From NCBI GenBank assembly GCA_041649015.1, contig JBAZNU010000003.1:434001-498000 (forward strand): a stretch of DNA of 64,000 nucleotides. Reading direction: 5' to 3'. The stretch is from Ignavibacteria bacterium (GTDB taxonomy: Bacteria; Bacteroidota; Ignavibacteria; Tepidaquicellales; Tepidaquicellaceae). Below the pieces are notes generated by a model that saw only the letters and a list, made by a program, of their open reading frames with translations, was not told the origin of the DNA and searched no databases. This document shows, one piece after another, positions 1-8,994 of the stretch; the first letter of the stretch is position 1, and each line of letters begins with the position of its first letter. Position numbers and translations under genes: made by a program.

Positions 1-1
1 G

Positions 2-1858
2 ACATTTAATTCAAAACCTGCGGGTTCATCCGCAGCATTAACATCAATACCTTCCTTGGGTTGGTATAAGTTTTTTGCTGATGTTAAAGGAGTTTACGTT
101 GTTAATGTTTCCATCACAACATCAACAGGTTCAAAAGACTCAACATTGCAAGTTACATCTGGTGATTTTGTAGGTGTTGGTGGTTTTGATGGTGTCCCTG
201 CATTATACCCAAATTGTATGTCTTGCCACTCTGTTAACCTACAAGGATTATTCAACAGATGGAAGGTTAGTGCTCATGGAACTACGATGAAATATAATTT
301 AGATTCAGGTTCAGCAGGTTTTGGTACTTCTTGTTTTAGATGCCATACAACCGGATATGACAACAGAAAATTCGCACTTAATGGCGGTTTTGACGATAGA
401 GCAAGAACTTTAGGCTGGAGTTGGTCTGCTTATTCACCTCCGAAACCAGGTAACTGGGATTCTCTAAAAACCAAATATCCTTCACTTGTTGCTTACGCAG
501 GAATTGGCTGTGAAAGCTGTCACGGTGCAGGTAGTGAACACACGTTCGGTGGGGATACTACGAAGATTGCTGTCAATTTTGACTCTAAAGCCTGTTCTTC
601 ATGTCACGATAATCCATGGAGATACCCTCAGGTTGCTCAGTGGGAAAATTCTTTACACTCAGACCCAGTTTTCGAAGGTAGAAATGTCGCGGATAACCAA
701 AGAAACAATAGAGGAAGTGACTGTAATATGTGTCATGACGGTAGAAATCATATCGATTATACATATAAAACTGTTGGCGGACCAAATTACTTTACGAATC
801 CTGCTCTCGTTAAAGGAGATATGACGTCAATCGGATGTCCTACATGTCATGATCCTCACGGCAATTCTAATGATTTTGCTTTAAGAAATTACCCATCAGA
901 TACACTGGCAAATGGTTATAATTATTCAAATGCTGGTGAAGGTAAAACTTGTATTGCTTGTCACCAGTCAAGAAGAAATAGTAAAACTTATGTTACTGTA
1001 AAAGGTTCTTTCACTAGTACTTGGGGACCTCACCATTCAACTCAGGGTGATGTTCTTATGGGGCAAAATGCAAGTAATTTTGGATTCCCGTATATTTCAG
1101 GTGCTCATAAAAATATTCCCGGTACATGTGCTGGTTGTCATATGGCACCAACAACGGATACTGGTACAGTTACAAGAGATAAAGTCGGTGGTCATTCAAT
1201 GTCTATGCATTATGAACCAACAAACTACGACCACGTAAAAGGTTGCTTAGGCTGTCATCCGGGCGTTACAAGTTTTGATGATTTCATTGCACCTGAAGAT
1301 TTTGACGGCAATGGTTTTATTGAACCATGGCAAATAGAGTTTGATGGGTGTGTTAAAAACTTAAGAATCGCGTTGCCTCCGGCAGGTGTTGATTCTGTTT
1401 CTTGGCAGTTAATTGCTAGAGACTCTATGAATCTTAATGTAAGAAAAGCGTTCTTCAACTACCAAATGATTAGTTATGACGGTAGTCGCGGGATGCATAA
1501 CCCATTCTATGCAATTCAGGTACTTCAGGTATCTAAAAGTCTAATTGTTGGAGTAAATCAAATTGGTTCGGAAATCCCCGTCAAGTTCGATTTAAGTCAG
1601 AACTATCCGAATCCTTTCAATCCAACAACAAAGATTAACTTCTCATTACCTCAGGCTGGACAAGTCATTCTTAAGATTTATGATATAACGGGTAAAGAAA
1701 TTATGACTCTCGTTAATAAGAAATTTGATGCAGGTAAATACTCAGCGACCTGGGAAGGCGTCGATGATAACGGCAGTAAAGTTTCATCTGGTGTTTACTT
1801 CTATAAAATAATAGCAGGAAACAACATTCAAACTAAGAGAATGGTGTTGATTAAATAA
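2..1858 (+). CDS. Multiheme c-type cytochrome with T9SS C-terminal sorting domain (5' partial)
   Basis: The reading frame is open from base 2, so the gene starts upstream of the window and the TTG at 56 is internal. A short beta-rich, Ig/PKD-like stretch (to about nt 190) precedes nine CXXCH heme-binding motifs between about nt 214 and 1258 (CMSCH, CFRCH, CESCH, CSSCH, CNMCH, CPTCH, CIACH, CAGCH, CLGCH). The last 85 residues form a type A T9SS sorting domain that opens with NYPNPFNPTT and ends in KRMVLIK. Covalent hemes imply assembly in the periplasm; the tail implies passage through the type IX system to the surface or outside. It probably transfers electrons, but donor and acceptor cannot be read from the sequence. 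A terminator follows directly. Confidence 0.93.
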   Translation, partial: TFNSKPAGSSAALTSIPSLGWYKFFADVKGVYVVNVSITTSTGSKDSTLQVTSGDFVGVGGFDGVPALYPNCMSCHSVNLQGLFNRWKVSAHGTTMKYNLDSGSAGFGTSCFRCHTTGYDNRKFALNGGFDDRARTLGWSWSAYSPPKPGNWDSLKTKYPSLVAYAGIGCESCHGAGSEHTFGGDTTKIAVNFDSKACSSCHDNPWRYPQVAQWENSLHSDPVFEGRNVADNQRNNRGSDCNMCHDGRNHIDYTYKTVGGPNYFTNPALVKGDMTSIGCPTCHDPHGNSNDFALRNYPSDTLANGYNYSNAGEGKTCIACHQSRRNSKTYVTVKGSFTSTWGPHHSTQGDVLMGQNASNFGFPYISGAHKNIPGTCAGCHMAPTTDTGTVTRDKVGGHSMSMHYEPTNYDHVKGCLGCHPGVTSFDDFIAPEDFDGNGFIEPWQIEFDGCVKNLRIALPPAGVDSVSWQLIARDSMNLNVRKAFFNYQMISYDGSRGMHNPFYAIQVLQVSKSLIVGVNQIGSEIPVKFDLSQNYPNPFNPTTKINFSLPQAGQVILKIYDITGKEIMTLVNKKFDAGKYSATWEGVDDNGSKVSSGVYFYKIIAGNNIQTKRMVLIK

Positions 1859-1888
1859 AAGTGTTTTTCATAGCTTTCTCCTTTTCTA

Positions 1889-1927
1889 AGCTCGGGACAA
1901 CCTCCTACGTCCCGGGCTTCTTTTTTT
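1889..1927 (+). terminator. Intrinsic terminator after the multiheme cytochrome gene
   Basis: A 10-bp stem (AGCTCGGGAC pairing with GTCCCGGGCT, one G-U pair) with a 10-nt loop is followed by TCTTTTTTT. It lies 30 nt after the stop codon. Confidence 0.9.
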
Positions 1928-2033
1928 AATGTTGCTGCTTATTCTTGTATTATTTATTATATTTTGATTAAGTTGTATTTAATCTATTTTTACATTTATA
2001 ACATTCTATATTATCGACAAAATCACATTATAA

Positions 2034-2912
2034 ATGGTAAAAGATATTTTTCTTAAAAGAACGCTGAATGTTATTCGTAACGTAGATAAGTTTCTGAAAA
2101 AACCAGATGAAAATTATCTTCACGATATACGAACAGAATCCCGGAAGTTGGAATCGTTGTTTATTACGCTCGGAGAATTGTCAGGTAGTAAAGAGTACAA
2201 AGTATATTTACGTAAAATAAAGCAGTTCATCAGACTCTTCAGTCCTTCACGGGAAACAGATGTCTGTATTCAGATTACTGTTGAATACCTGAAAATTACT
2301 GCAGATAATATCCTGATTGTAAAATTCTTGAATAATCTTAAAACACAATCCGTTGAACAAAGAAGACGAATATTTGTAGATAAAAAGCTTGTTGATTTCT
2401 TGTTAAGTAAATCATCGCTTGAGGATTTCATTAGAAACAAAATGTTCGAATCTGTTGGAGAAATCAGCCGTGAAAAGATCAGCAGATTTCTTGGTATTCA
2501 GGTTTGTTTCCTTTATGATAAAATGATGATTTATAAAAATGATGTTTTATCGGGTCTCGAAAACAAAAATCAACTCCATAAAATGAGGCTGCGTGCCAAA
2601 CCTCTCCGATATACTCTTGACTTTCTAAATGAATCACTGGATTTACAGCTTTCTGACGTTGGAATTAAGATTAAAACTATGGTTGCCTTAGCTGGCGAAA
2701 TTCATGATTATGATATGCTTATTGAAAAAGTTGGAGAGTTTATAAATATTGCTAAACAGTATCAGATTAAACCATCAGAAGAAATTGACAGTATTATGGA
2801 TGTATTTATACAACATATGAATAACAAAAGAAATCAGGATTACTTAAACTTTAAAGCATTAGTAACGGAAATAGATTCCGAAAAAGATTCAAAGGGCTTT
2901 ATTATAATCTAA
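2034..2912 (+). CDS. CHAD domain-containing protein
   Basis: This 292-residue all-helical protein carries the paired conserved-histidine helices of the CHAD family: LHDIRTESRKLE near residue 29 and LHKMRLRAKPLRYTLDFL near residue 181. Between them lie the basic arginine/lysine-rich helices of the family. CHAD domains bind inorganic polyphosphate and often sit next to polyphosphate or CYTH genes, but no such partner is visible here. There is no signal peptide, so it is cytoplasmic. It stands alone between a terminator and the opposing minus-strand run. Its specific role is unknown. Confidence 0.85.
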   Translation: MVKDIFLKRTLNVIRNVDKFLKKPDENYLHDIRTESRKLESLFITLGELSGSKEYKVYLRKIKQFIRLFSPSRETDVCIQITVEYLKITADNILIVKFLNNLKTQSVEQRRRIFVDKKLVDFLLSKSSLEDFIRNKMFESVGEISREKISRFLGIQVCFLYDKMMIYKNDVLSGLENKNQLHKMRLRAKPLRYTLDFLNESLDLQLSDVGIKIKTMVALAGEIHDYDMLIEKVGEFINIAKQYQIKPSEEIDSIMDVFIQHMNNKRNQDYLNFKALVTEIDSEKDSKGFIII

Positions 2913-2930
2913 TATCTGCAATACTAATAA

Positions 2931-3014
2931 TCATTCAATTAAAAAGTATTTTCCATATCGGTACTCAGTTACTTTGCGTTTCGGTTTGTAAACACGTGGT
3001 CTTGGATTGGTCAT
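2931..3014 (-). CDS. Possible small basic protein, 27 residues
   Basis: An ATG-initiated minus-strand frame of 27 codons ending in TGA starts 40 nt downstream of the DnaQ/GIY-YIG gene on the same strand. The product begins MTNPRPRVYKPKRKV and is rich in Lys, Arg and Tyr. An in-frame TAA two codons upstream fixes the ATG as the first possible start. The Shine-Dalgarno sequence is weak, as for many genes here. I do not recognise the protein. A chance ORF of this length is quite possible in AT-rich DNA; the composition is what makes it worth listing. Confidence 0.3.
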   Translation of the reverse strand: MTNPRPRVYKPKRKVTEYRYGKYFLIE

Positions 3015-3053
3015 AAATTACTGTTTTACGTCATCTTTATCTTTATAAAAATT

Positions 3054-4772
3054 CTATCTTAAACAAAATTTAATCAGTCCTTCAATCGTTTGTCCATCAT
3101 TCAATTCGAGAAACGTATTTTTATCTCTATTCAATGCTAACCAGTTCGAAATAACCTTTATCTCGTCAAGCTCTATTTGCGAGAATTTATGTTTGACGAA
3201 TTTATTCAATGAAAAGTATAGGGTCTCTATAACTTCAGATAATTCTTCTGTTACAGGTCTCTGGTCAAAATCATCGTCACGATTGAGTGTTATCGTTCTT
3301 GCAAGTTTTCCGTTCTGAATAAAAAACAATTCTCTTTTGTCCTCATTGTCACATTTTATTATTATCTTCTTATTGTTAATAGCCGAAGTAATTACTTTCT
3401 GATAGCTCATTACTTTAACTATATCAGCAAGCCTGTCTCTGTATAATGCAGCCTTCTCAAAGTTCTCGTTTTCTGCATTCTTGCTCATTTGCTCTCTTAG
3501 AAAACCTGTAATTGAATTACTTCCTTCGCTGATAATAAACCTGTGTACTTTATTTACTTCATCCCTGTATTTTGACATTGGTATCGTCATATTGCATGGT
3601 GCCTCACATTTGCCGATATCAAAATACATACAGTTAGAGTTCGTCTTCTTTGCCCTTATCGTTTTGTCCTCGCATTTTCTCAGCTTATACCGGTCATAAA
3701 TTTCTTTATGTATATATCTTGCCGTTCCTTTGCTCATAAAAGGACCGTAATAGTATGCATTATCGTTCTCTATTTCATAAACATTATCAAGTTTAGGAAA
3801 TTCATTTTGTACATCAAACTTCAAAAAAGGATGAAACCTGAACCTCTTGATAGCGGTATTAAATCTCGGTTTATATTTCTTTATCATCTTTGATTCAAGT
3901 ATCAAAGCAGATAATTCTGAATCGGTTATCTCGAACTCTACTTTCCTTACGCTGGTAAGAAGTTTTCTTATCTTGTATGAATGATTGTCATTATGTCTGA
4001 AATATGATGATACCCTGTCCTTTAAACTTTTTGCTTTACCGATGTATATAATTTCATTAGAGGAACTTCTCATTAAATAAACCCCGGGATCCTTTGGTAT
4101 GTCCTTCAGTGAAAGATTAACACGCTTTAAAGCTAACGGTCTTTTCTCCTCGGTGAATATCTTTGAGTTTTGAAATTTTATTATCTCATCAATCGTTTCA
4201 TAATCGTATTCCTCCTGCAATAACTGGATAAAATGAATAAGTATTTTTGCAGTGGCAAGTGTGTCGTCGTATGCCCTGTGCTTGTTTTTTATTCTTATGT
4301 TAAGGTGCTTTGCTACATTTCCCAGTGACTTGCTGCCTAAATTGCGCAGTAACCTTCTTGAAAGTTTACAAGTGCATAGTGTATTTAAGTTCAGATAATA
4401 GGGTTTATCAAGTCTCTTAAATGATTCAGAAACAAATTTGTAATCAAAGCTTACGTTATGCCCAGTGAATACTGTTTCTAAACCGTTATTATCCGTTATG
4501 AAATTTCTTATTTTATTCGCCACTTCGGCAAATGATGGCTTGTCATAAACATCTTCATTTGTTATTCCGGTAAGTTGTGTAATGCCATAAGGAATGTGTT
4601 GTCCCGGGTTTATAAGTGTAGTATATGTGTCTATGATTTCATCATTTCTTATTTTTATCAATGAAATCTCTGTAATCCTGTTGAACTTTGAGGATAATCC
4701 TGTGGTCTCAACATCGCATACAACAAACGTTGTATCTTCAATCAAATTTTTAGTCTTATCCTTTGTTGTCAT
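3054..4772 (-). CDS. DEDDh exonuclease-GIY-YIG nuclease fusion (DnaQ/UvrC-Cho type)
   Basis: Residues about 15-180 form a DnaQ-like 3'-5' exonuclease (VVCDVETTGL for ExoI, GHNVSFDYKF for ExoII, HRAYDDTLAT for ExoIII). Residues about 225-310 form a GIY-YIG nuclease domain (DPGVYLMR, IIYIGKAKSLKDRVSSYF), as in the UvrC N-terminus. A UvrB-binding-like helix (ENFEKAALYRDRLADI) lies near residue 430. The UvrC C-terminal endonuclease and HhH domains are absent, so this resembles epsilon/Cho-like fusions thought to nick damaged DNA and trim the product. It is the last large gene of the long minus-strand run. A full uvrC would be expected elsewhere in the genome. Confidence 0.9.
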   Translation of the reverse strand: MTTKDKTKNLIEDTTFVVCDVETTGLSSKFNRITEISLIKIRNDEIIDTYTTLINPGQHIPYGITQLTGITNEDVYDKPSFAEVANKIRNFITDNNGLETVFTGHNVSFDYKFVSESFKRLDKPYYLNLNTLCTCKLSRRLLRNLGSKSLGNVAKHLNIRIKNKHRAYDDTLATAKILIHFIQLLQEEYDYETIDEIIKFQNSKIFTEEKRPLALKRVNLSLKDIPKDPGVYLMRSSSNEIIYIGKAKSLKDRVSSYFRHNDNHSYKIRKLLTSVRKVEFEITDSELSALILESKMIKKYKPRFNTAIKRFRFHPFLKFDVQNEFPKLDNVYEIENDNAYYYGPFMSKGTARYIHKEIYDRYKLRKCEDKTIRAKKTNSNCMYFDIGKCEAPCNMTIPMSKYRDEVNKVHRFIISEGSNSITGFLREQMSKNAENENFEKAALYRDRLADIVKVMSYQKVITSAINNKKIIIKCDNEDKRELFFIQNGKLARTITLNRDDDFDQRPVTEELSEVIETLYFSLNKFVKHKFSQIELDEIKVISNWLALNRDKNTFLELNDGQTIEGLIKFCLR

Positions 4773-4850
4773 TATTCATAATTCATGGAATTATAAAAGC
4801 GTGATTTATGGAAAATAATCTGTAATTTATTATCATTTGATGATAATAAT

Positions 4851-5672
4851 TTAGAATTGAATAACTGCATTAAAAGAGTTTCCGTTAGAAGATATTGTAA
4901 CATTGCTGCTAATCAAATCGTTTATTATATTATTTATCACGTCAGCACATATTGTGAGTCCAAGTATTGCTCCTGCGGACATGTTTCCGGTATTGCTGTC
5001 AGGACGACCCTTTTCGTTGAATAAATTGTTTTTAAAATCTATAATATCCTTTCGGAAAGCATAAACAAGAGCTGCCGAGCCGCTGCCTATAACCATCCCT
5101 CCCAATACATCGCTCGGATAATGAACTCCGAGATATATTCTTCCGTATCCGATTAGTGCAGCATACAAATAGGATACTGCAATTACTGCTGGTTTATCAG
5201 GATATCTTAGTGTTAATGAAGTTGCTATAGAAAAAGCTGTTGCTGTGTGTCCCGATGGGAATGAATACCTGTCAGTAGGGGAGTTATCCTTTCTAAAATA
5301 TACGTCTTTTAAAGATACATAAGGTCTTTCGCGTTTTACTATGTACTTTAATCCAGCTGTTACTCCTAAACTAGTTAGTTCAGAGACCATCATAAGTACC
5401 GCCGAGTTCTCATCATAATAATTAGTATTATATCTTGCAACACCCGCCATTCCAAAAGGCAGTACAATGCTGAGAGGTAATACTGATTTGTCTGTTATTG
5501 GTAATACTGTGTTTGAAAATCCGTTTCTTGAATTATTAATGCTCCTGAAAAGCTTAACATCAATTCCGGTATTAAGTTTTTCTTTTTCTAAATCCCTGAA
5601 TCCTTGTGATTGGCTTTCTGAATAGATTAAATTTAATGAACAAAATATCAGAAAAATTATAAACCTGCTCAT
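4851..5672 (-). CDS. PAP2-family membrane-associated phosphatase
   Basis: The 273-residue protein has an N-terminal signal sequence and the three PAP2 motifs: KYIVKRERP, PSGH and GRIYLGVHYPSD (the usual Ser of motif 3 replaced by Gly). The family hydrolyses lipid phosphates such as phosphatidate or undecaprenyl pyrophosphate at the membrane. Hydrophobic segments lie around the motifs. The substrate cannot be assigned. It lies 44 nt downstream of the PLP enzyme gene and may be cotranscribed with it. Confidence 0.85.
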   Translation of the reverse strand: MSRFIIFLIFCSLNLIYSESQSQGFRDLEKEKLNTGIDVKLFRSINNSRNGFSNTVLPITDKSVLPLSIVLPFGMAGVARYNTNYYDENSAVLMMVSELTSLGVTAGLKYIVKRERPYVSLKDVYFRKDNSPTDRYSFPSGHTATAFSIATSLTLRYPDKPAVIAVSYLYAALIGYGRIYLGVHYPSDVLGGMVIGSGSAALVYAFRKDIIDFKNNLFNEKGRPDSNTGNMSAGAILGLTICADVINNIINDLISSNVTISSNGNSFNAVIQF

Positions 5673-5716
5673 GATGTTCTAATTTTGAACCGTTCCTGAT
5701 TCTATTAACAATCTTA

Positions 5717-6685
5717 TTAAATATTATTTTGTTTTAACCAGTCGTCATTATGAAACTTCGATAGATATCTTTCACCCGTGTCACATACGATAAAAACCAC
5801 CACTCCTTTTTCGTCAAGCTTTTTTGCAATGTTTAATGCTGTATATACTAACGTACCCGTTGAAGCACCACAGAAAATTCCTTCCTCTTTTGTAAGCGCT
5901 TTACATGTATCAATAGAATCTTTATCGCTCACTTCAATCACTTTATCAATAAGTTCAAAATCCATTATTTCAGGTATCATGTCGAGACCAATACCCTCGA
6001 CTAAATAAGGTTGGCATTCTCCTGTTTTTCCTTTCTCCTTGTATAGTTTCGCGATTGAACCTATAGGATCTGCCGCTATTATTTTAATGTTTGGATTTTT
6101 TTCTTTTAAGTATCTTGCCGTTCCGGTAATTGTTCCCCCTGTTCCAAGACCTGCAACGAAATGGGTTATTTTACCCTCTGTTGCTTCCCAGATTTCTGGA
6201 CCTGTAGTAAGATAATGTGCTGTAGGATTTGATTCGTTAGTGTACTGCGCTATGTATAATGAGTTTGGTGTTGTTTCTGCTATTTTCTGAGCTTTATTCA
6301 TGTAATATTCAGGATGGTCATGTCCAACATTCTTCGGCACTACTACGACTTCCGCTCCAAATGCTTTTAGATAATTTCTTTTTTCTTGTGACACCTTATC
6401 TGTTACAACTATAATAGATTTATAACCCTTTACAGCAGCAGCAAGTACAAGTCCTATACCAGTGTTACCGCTCGTTGCCTCTATTATCGTCCCGCCGGGT
6501 TTTAGTTTGCCTTCTCTTTCGGCATTCTCAACCATTAGTTTTCCAATTCTGTCTTTAACACTACCCCCGGGATTTAATGATTCCATCTTCCCGAGTACTG
6601 TGGCTTTAATTCCTTTTGTGAGTTTATTTAGTTTTATTAGTGGAGTGTTCCCGACTAATTCTAAAACATTATTCTTATACTTCAT
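5717..6685 (-). CDS. PLP-dependent cysteine synthase / cystathionine beta-synthase family enzyme
   Basis: This fold-type II PLP enzyme carries the Schiff-base lysine in NPGGSVKDRIG, the substrate loop SGNTGIGL and the phosphate-binding loop GLGTGGTITGT. The VEGIGLDMIP stretch and the C-terminal FHNDDWL are closer to cystathionine beta-synthase cores than to CysK, and no CBS-pair domain follows. It should join serine or O-acetylserine with a sulfur nucleophile; which one is not decidable here. I chose the ATG at 6685 because AAAGGCAG stands just upstream; a longer start at 6712 would lie inside lysS. Confidence 0.88.
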   Translation of the reverse strand: MKYKNNVLELVGNTPLIKLNKLTKGIKATVLGKMESLNPGGSVKDRIGKLMVENAEREGKLKPGGTIIEATSGNTGIGLVLAAAVKGYKSIIVVTDKVSQEKRNYLKAFGAEVVVVPKNVGHDHPEYYMNKAQKIAETTPNSLYIAQYTNESNPTAHYLTTGPEIWEATEGKITHFVAGLGTGGTITGTARYLKEKNPNIKIIAADPIGSIAKLYKEKGKTGECQPYLVEGIGLDMIPEIMDFELIDKVIEVSDKDSIDTCKALTKEEGIFCGASTGTLVYTALNIAKKLDEKGVVVFIVCDTGERYLSKFHNDDWLKQNNI

Positions 6686-6704
6686 TTTGCTGCCTTTATA
6701 AAAT

Positions 6705-8273
6705 TTACCCAAGCGGTTTCATTAATGGAAACAACAGAACGTCTCTGATATTAACAGAATTCGTAAGTAACATTACTATTCTGTCAACCCCCATCCCGAC
6801 ACCCGTCGTCGGTGGCATTCCAACTTCTATTGCTTTTACAAAGTCTTCATCAAAAGGATGTGTGTCTTCTTCCCCCCCTCTTCCTCTTTCAACCTGACTT
6901 TCAAGAAGTCTCCGTTGAAGTATTGGGTCGTTCAGTTCGGTGTATGCATTCCCGACTTCCCATTTGTTAATGTACGGTTCAAATCTCTCAACGTATATTA
7001 CCTTTTCGGGATCGTCTTTCATTTCTTCTAACTCTGCAAGTGAATATTGCCTTAACGGTTTGCAAAGCGGCGTTGTATCAATCGGATGATTTATAACAAA
7101 TGTTGGCTGTTTTAATTCCTCCTCACAGAGTGCTTCAAATAATGCTGCTATAACAAGTCCTTTGCTGTGTGCAAGCTTTGGATCAAGGTCTATGTCATTC
7201 TTCTTCATGAACATTATTATTTCATCTTTCTTCATCGAAAGAACATCAATACCGGTTTTCTCCGTTATTGCATCTGTCATTTGAAGTCTCTTCCAAGGAC
7301 GGGCAACATCAATCTGAGTTCCCTGATATTCAAATTTGGTTGAACCGTGAACAGCTATACATGCTGACTCAACAACTTCTTCAAACATGTTCATGCTGTC
7401 TGTATAATCACCGTATGCTTGATACCATTCAACTTGCGTAAACTCAGGGTTATGTGTTCTGTCTATTCCTTCATTTCTGAAGTCTTTAACGAATTCGTAA
7501 ACCCTGTTAAATCCCCCGACTATCAGTCTCTTTAAATATAACTCATTTGAAATTCTCAGGTATAAAGGAATGTCAAGTGCATTATGATGCGTTATAAATG
7601 GTCTCGCGTTTGCTCCACCGTAGATTGTTTGCAATGTTGGTGTTTCTACCTCAAAAAATCCGTGCTTTTCGAGTGTTGCTCTAATGGACTTGATTACTTT
7701 TGTCCTCTTAATAAACGTATCCTTTACGTTTTCATTAACTATAAGGTCAATGTATCTCTGTCTGTAGCGTAGTTCAACGTCCGCAAACGCATCATGGATT
7801 ATTTTCTCACCGGATTCAGTGATTTCTTCCTTTACGATTGGAAGAGGAAGAATTGATTTTGTAAGAAGTTCAAGAGATATGCTGTGTATCGATACCTCCC
7901 CCGTCTTCGTTCTGAATACAAACCCTTTAACTCCGATAATATCACCGATATCAAGCATCTTCATTATCGCATAACTTACTTCACCTACTTCATCTTTCTT
8001 GATATAAACTTGTATCCGGTTTGTGTCGTCCTTAATGTGACAAAACGTTGCTTTTCCCATTCTTCTAATAGCAGAAATCCTTCCAGCTATTGAAACGGTG
8101 CTTTTCTTCCTGAGCTCTGCTTCAGTCTCATCTTTGGGGTCAGTAAAATTCTTAAGTATATCATCCGCCTTGTCTGTAACGTCATATCTGTGCGGGTAAG
8201 GGTTTACTCCAAGTCTCTTGATTTCTTCAAGCTCTTCTAATCTTCTTTTTACTAATTCGTTTTGTTCAGTCAT
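6705..8273 (-). CDS. lysS: Lysyl-tRNA synthetase, class II
   Basis: The 522-residue enzyme charges tRNA-Lys. An N-terminal OB fold (VSIAGRISAIRRMGKATFCHI region) precedes the class II catalytic core with motif 2 (FRNEGIDRTHNPEF) and motif 3 (GMGVDRIVMLL). Length fits bacterial LysRS. The start MTEQNELVKRR at 8273 is preferred over the upstream-extended frame because it follows the rluB stop by one nucleotide; the longer version would run into rluB. It belongs to the scpA-scpB-rluB-lysS run. Confidence 0.97.
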   Translation of the reverse strand: MTEQNELVKRRLEELEEIKRLGVNPYPHRYDVTDKADDILKNFTDPKDETEAELRKKSTVSIAGRISAIRRMGKATFCHIKDDTNRIQVYIKKDEVGEVSYAIMKMLDIGDIIGVKGFVFRTKTGEVSIHSISLELLTKSILPLPIVKEEITESGEKIIHDAFADVELRYRQRYIDLIVNENVKDTFIKRTKVIKSIRATLEKHGFFEVETPTLQTIYGGANARPFITHHNALDIPLYLRISNELYLKRLIVGGFNRVYEFVKDFRNEGIDRTHNPEFTQVEWYQAYGDYTDSMNMFEEVVESACIAVHGSTKFEYQGTQIDVARPWKRLQMTDAITEKTGIDVLSMKKDEIIMFMKKNDIDLDPKLAHSKGLVIAALFEALCEEELKQPTFVINHPIDTTPLCKPLRQYSLAELEEMKDDPEKVIYVERFEPYINKWEVGNAYTELNDPILQRRLLESQVERGRGGEEDTHPFDEDFVKAIEVGMPPTTGVGMGVDRIVMLLTNSVNIRDVLLFPLMKPLG

Positions 8274-8274
8274 T

Positions 8275-8994
8275 TTATTTATTAAATTTATTAATTTCTT
8301 CTCTATTAAGCTTTCTGTACTCGCCCGCATTTAGACCTTTAACAGTTAGGTGTCCGTACGAAATACGGTGAAGTTTCCTTACGAAATATCCATATCCTTC
8401 AAACATTCTGCGAACTTGCCTGTTTCTGCCCTCTGTTAAGGTTATCGATACAATACTTAAATCATTCTTATTCGGATGAACTATCTTGGCAGGTGCTGTC
8501 TTTTTACCGTTAAGTTTTATCCCTCCTGATAGCTTGGCCCTTAGCTTTTCTTCAAGAGGTTTCGAGAGAGTGACTATGTAAGTCTTCTCAACCTTGAATT
8601 TTGGATGCATCAACTTATTAGCAAAATCACCGTCATTCGTAAGAAGTAAAACTCCGCTTGTATCACTGTCAAGTCTTCCTATTGGAAAAACTCTATCGTT
8701 CGTCTTAATAAGATCAATAACAGTTTTTCTGTTCTTCTCGTCATCTGTAGTTGTTATAAATCCTATCGGTTTGTGTAGTATAAAGTATTTCTTGTTAGCT
8801 TTTTCTCTTATGCGTTCGCCGTCAAGCCTTACCTCATCTATCTCGGGATTAATCTGTAAACCCTGCTCAAGTATAACCTTGTTGTTTACGGTTATTCTGC
8901 CTTGATTTATGAACTCATCAATCTTTCTTCTTGCAAATTCTGTATTGTTCGAAAGATATTTGTTTAGCCGTGTGTAATTTTCACTTTCCTTCAT
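8275..8994 (-). CDS. rluB: 23S rRNA pseudouridine synthase, RluB/RsuA family
   Basis: An S4 RNA-binding domain (residues about 10-60) is followed by an RsuA-type catalytic domain with GRLDSDTSGVLLLTNDG, where the first Asp is the catalytic residue, and the RNRQVRRM motif. These enzymes isomerise a uridine in large-subunit (RluB) or small-subunit (RsuA) rRNA. Linkage to scpA and scpB is the usual rluB context. The start overlaps the scpB stop by one base (TAATG), so the two are translationally coupled. Confidence 0.92.
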   Translation of the reverse strand: MKESENYTRLNKYLSNNTEFARRKIDEFINQGRITVNNKVILEQGLQINPEIDEVRLDGERIREKANKKYFILHKPIGFITTTDDEKNRKTVIDLIKTNDRVFPIGRLDSDTSGVLLLTNDGDFANKLMHPKFKVEKTYIVTLSKPLEEKLRAKLSGGIKLNGKKTAPAKIVHPNKNDLSIVSITLTEGRNRQVRRMFEGYGYFVRKLHRISYGHLTVKGLNAGEYRKLNREEINKFNK

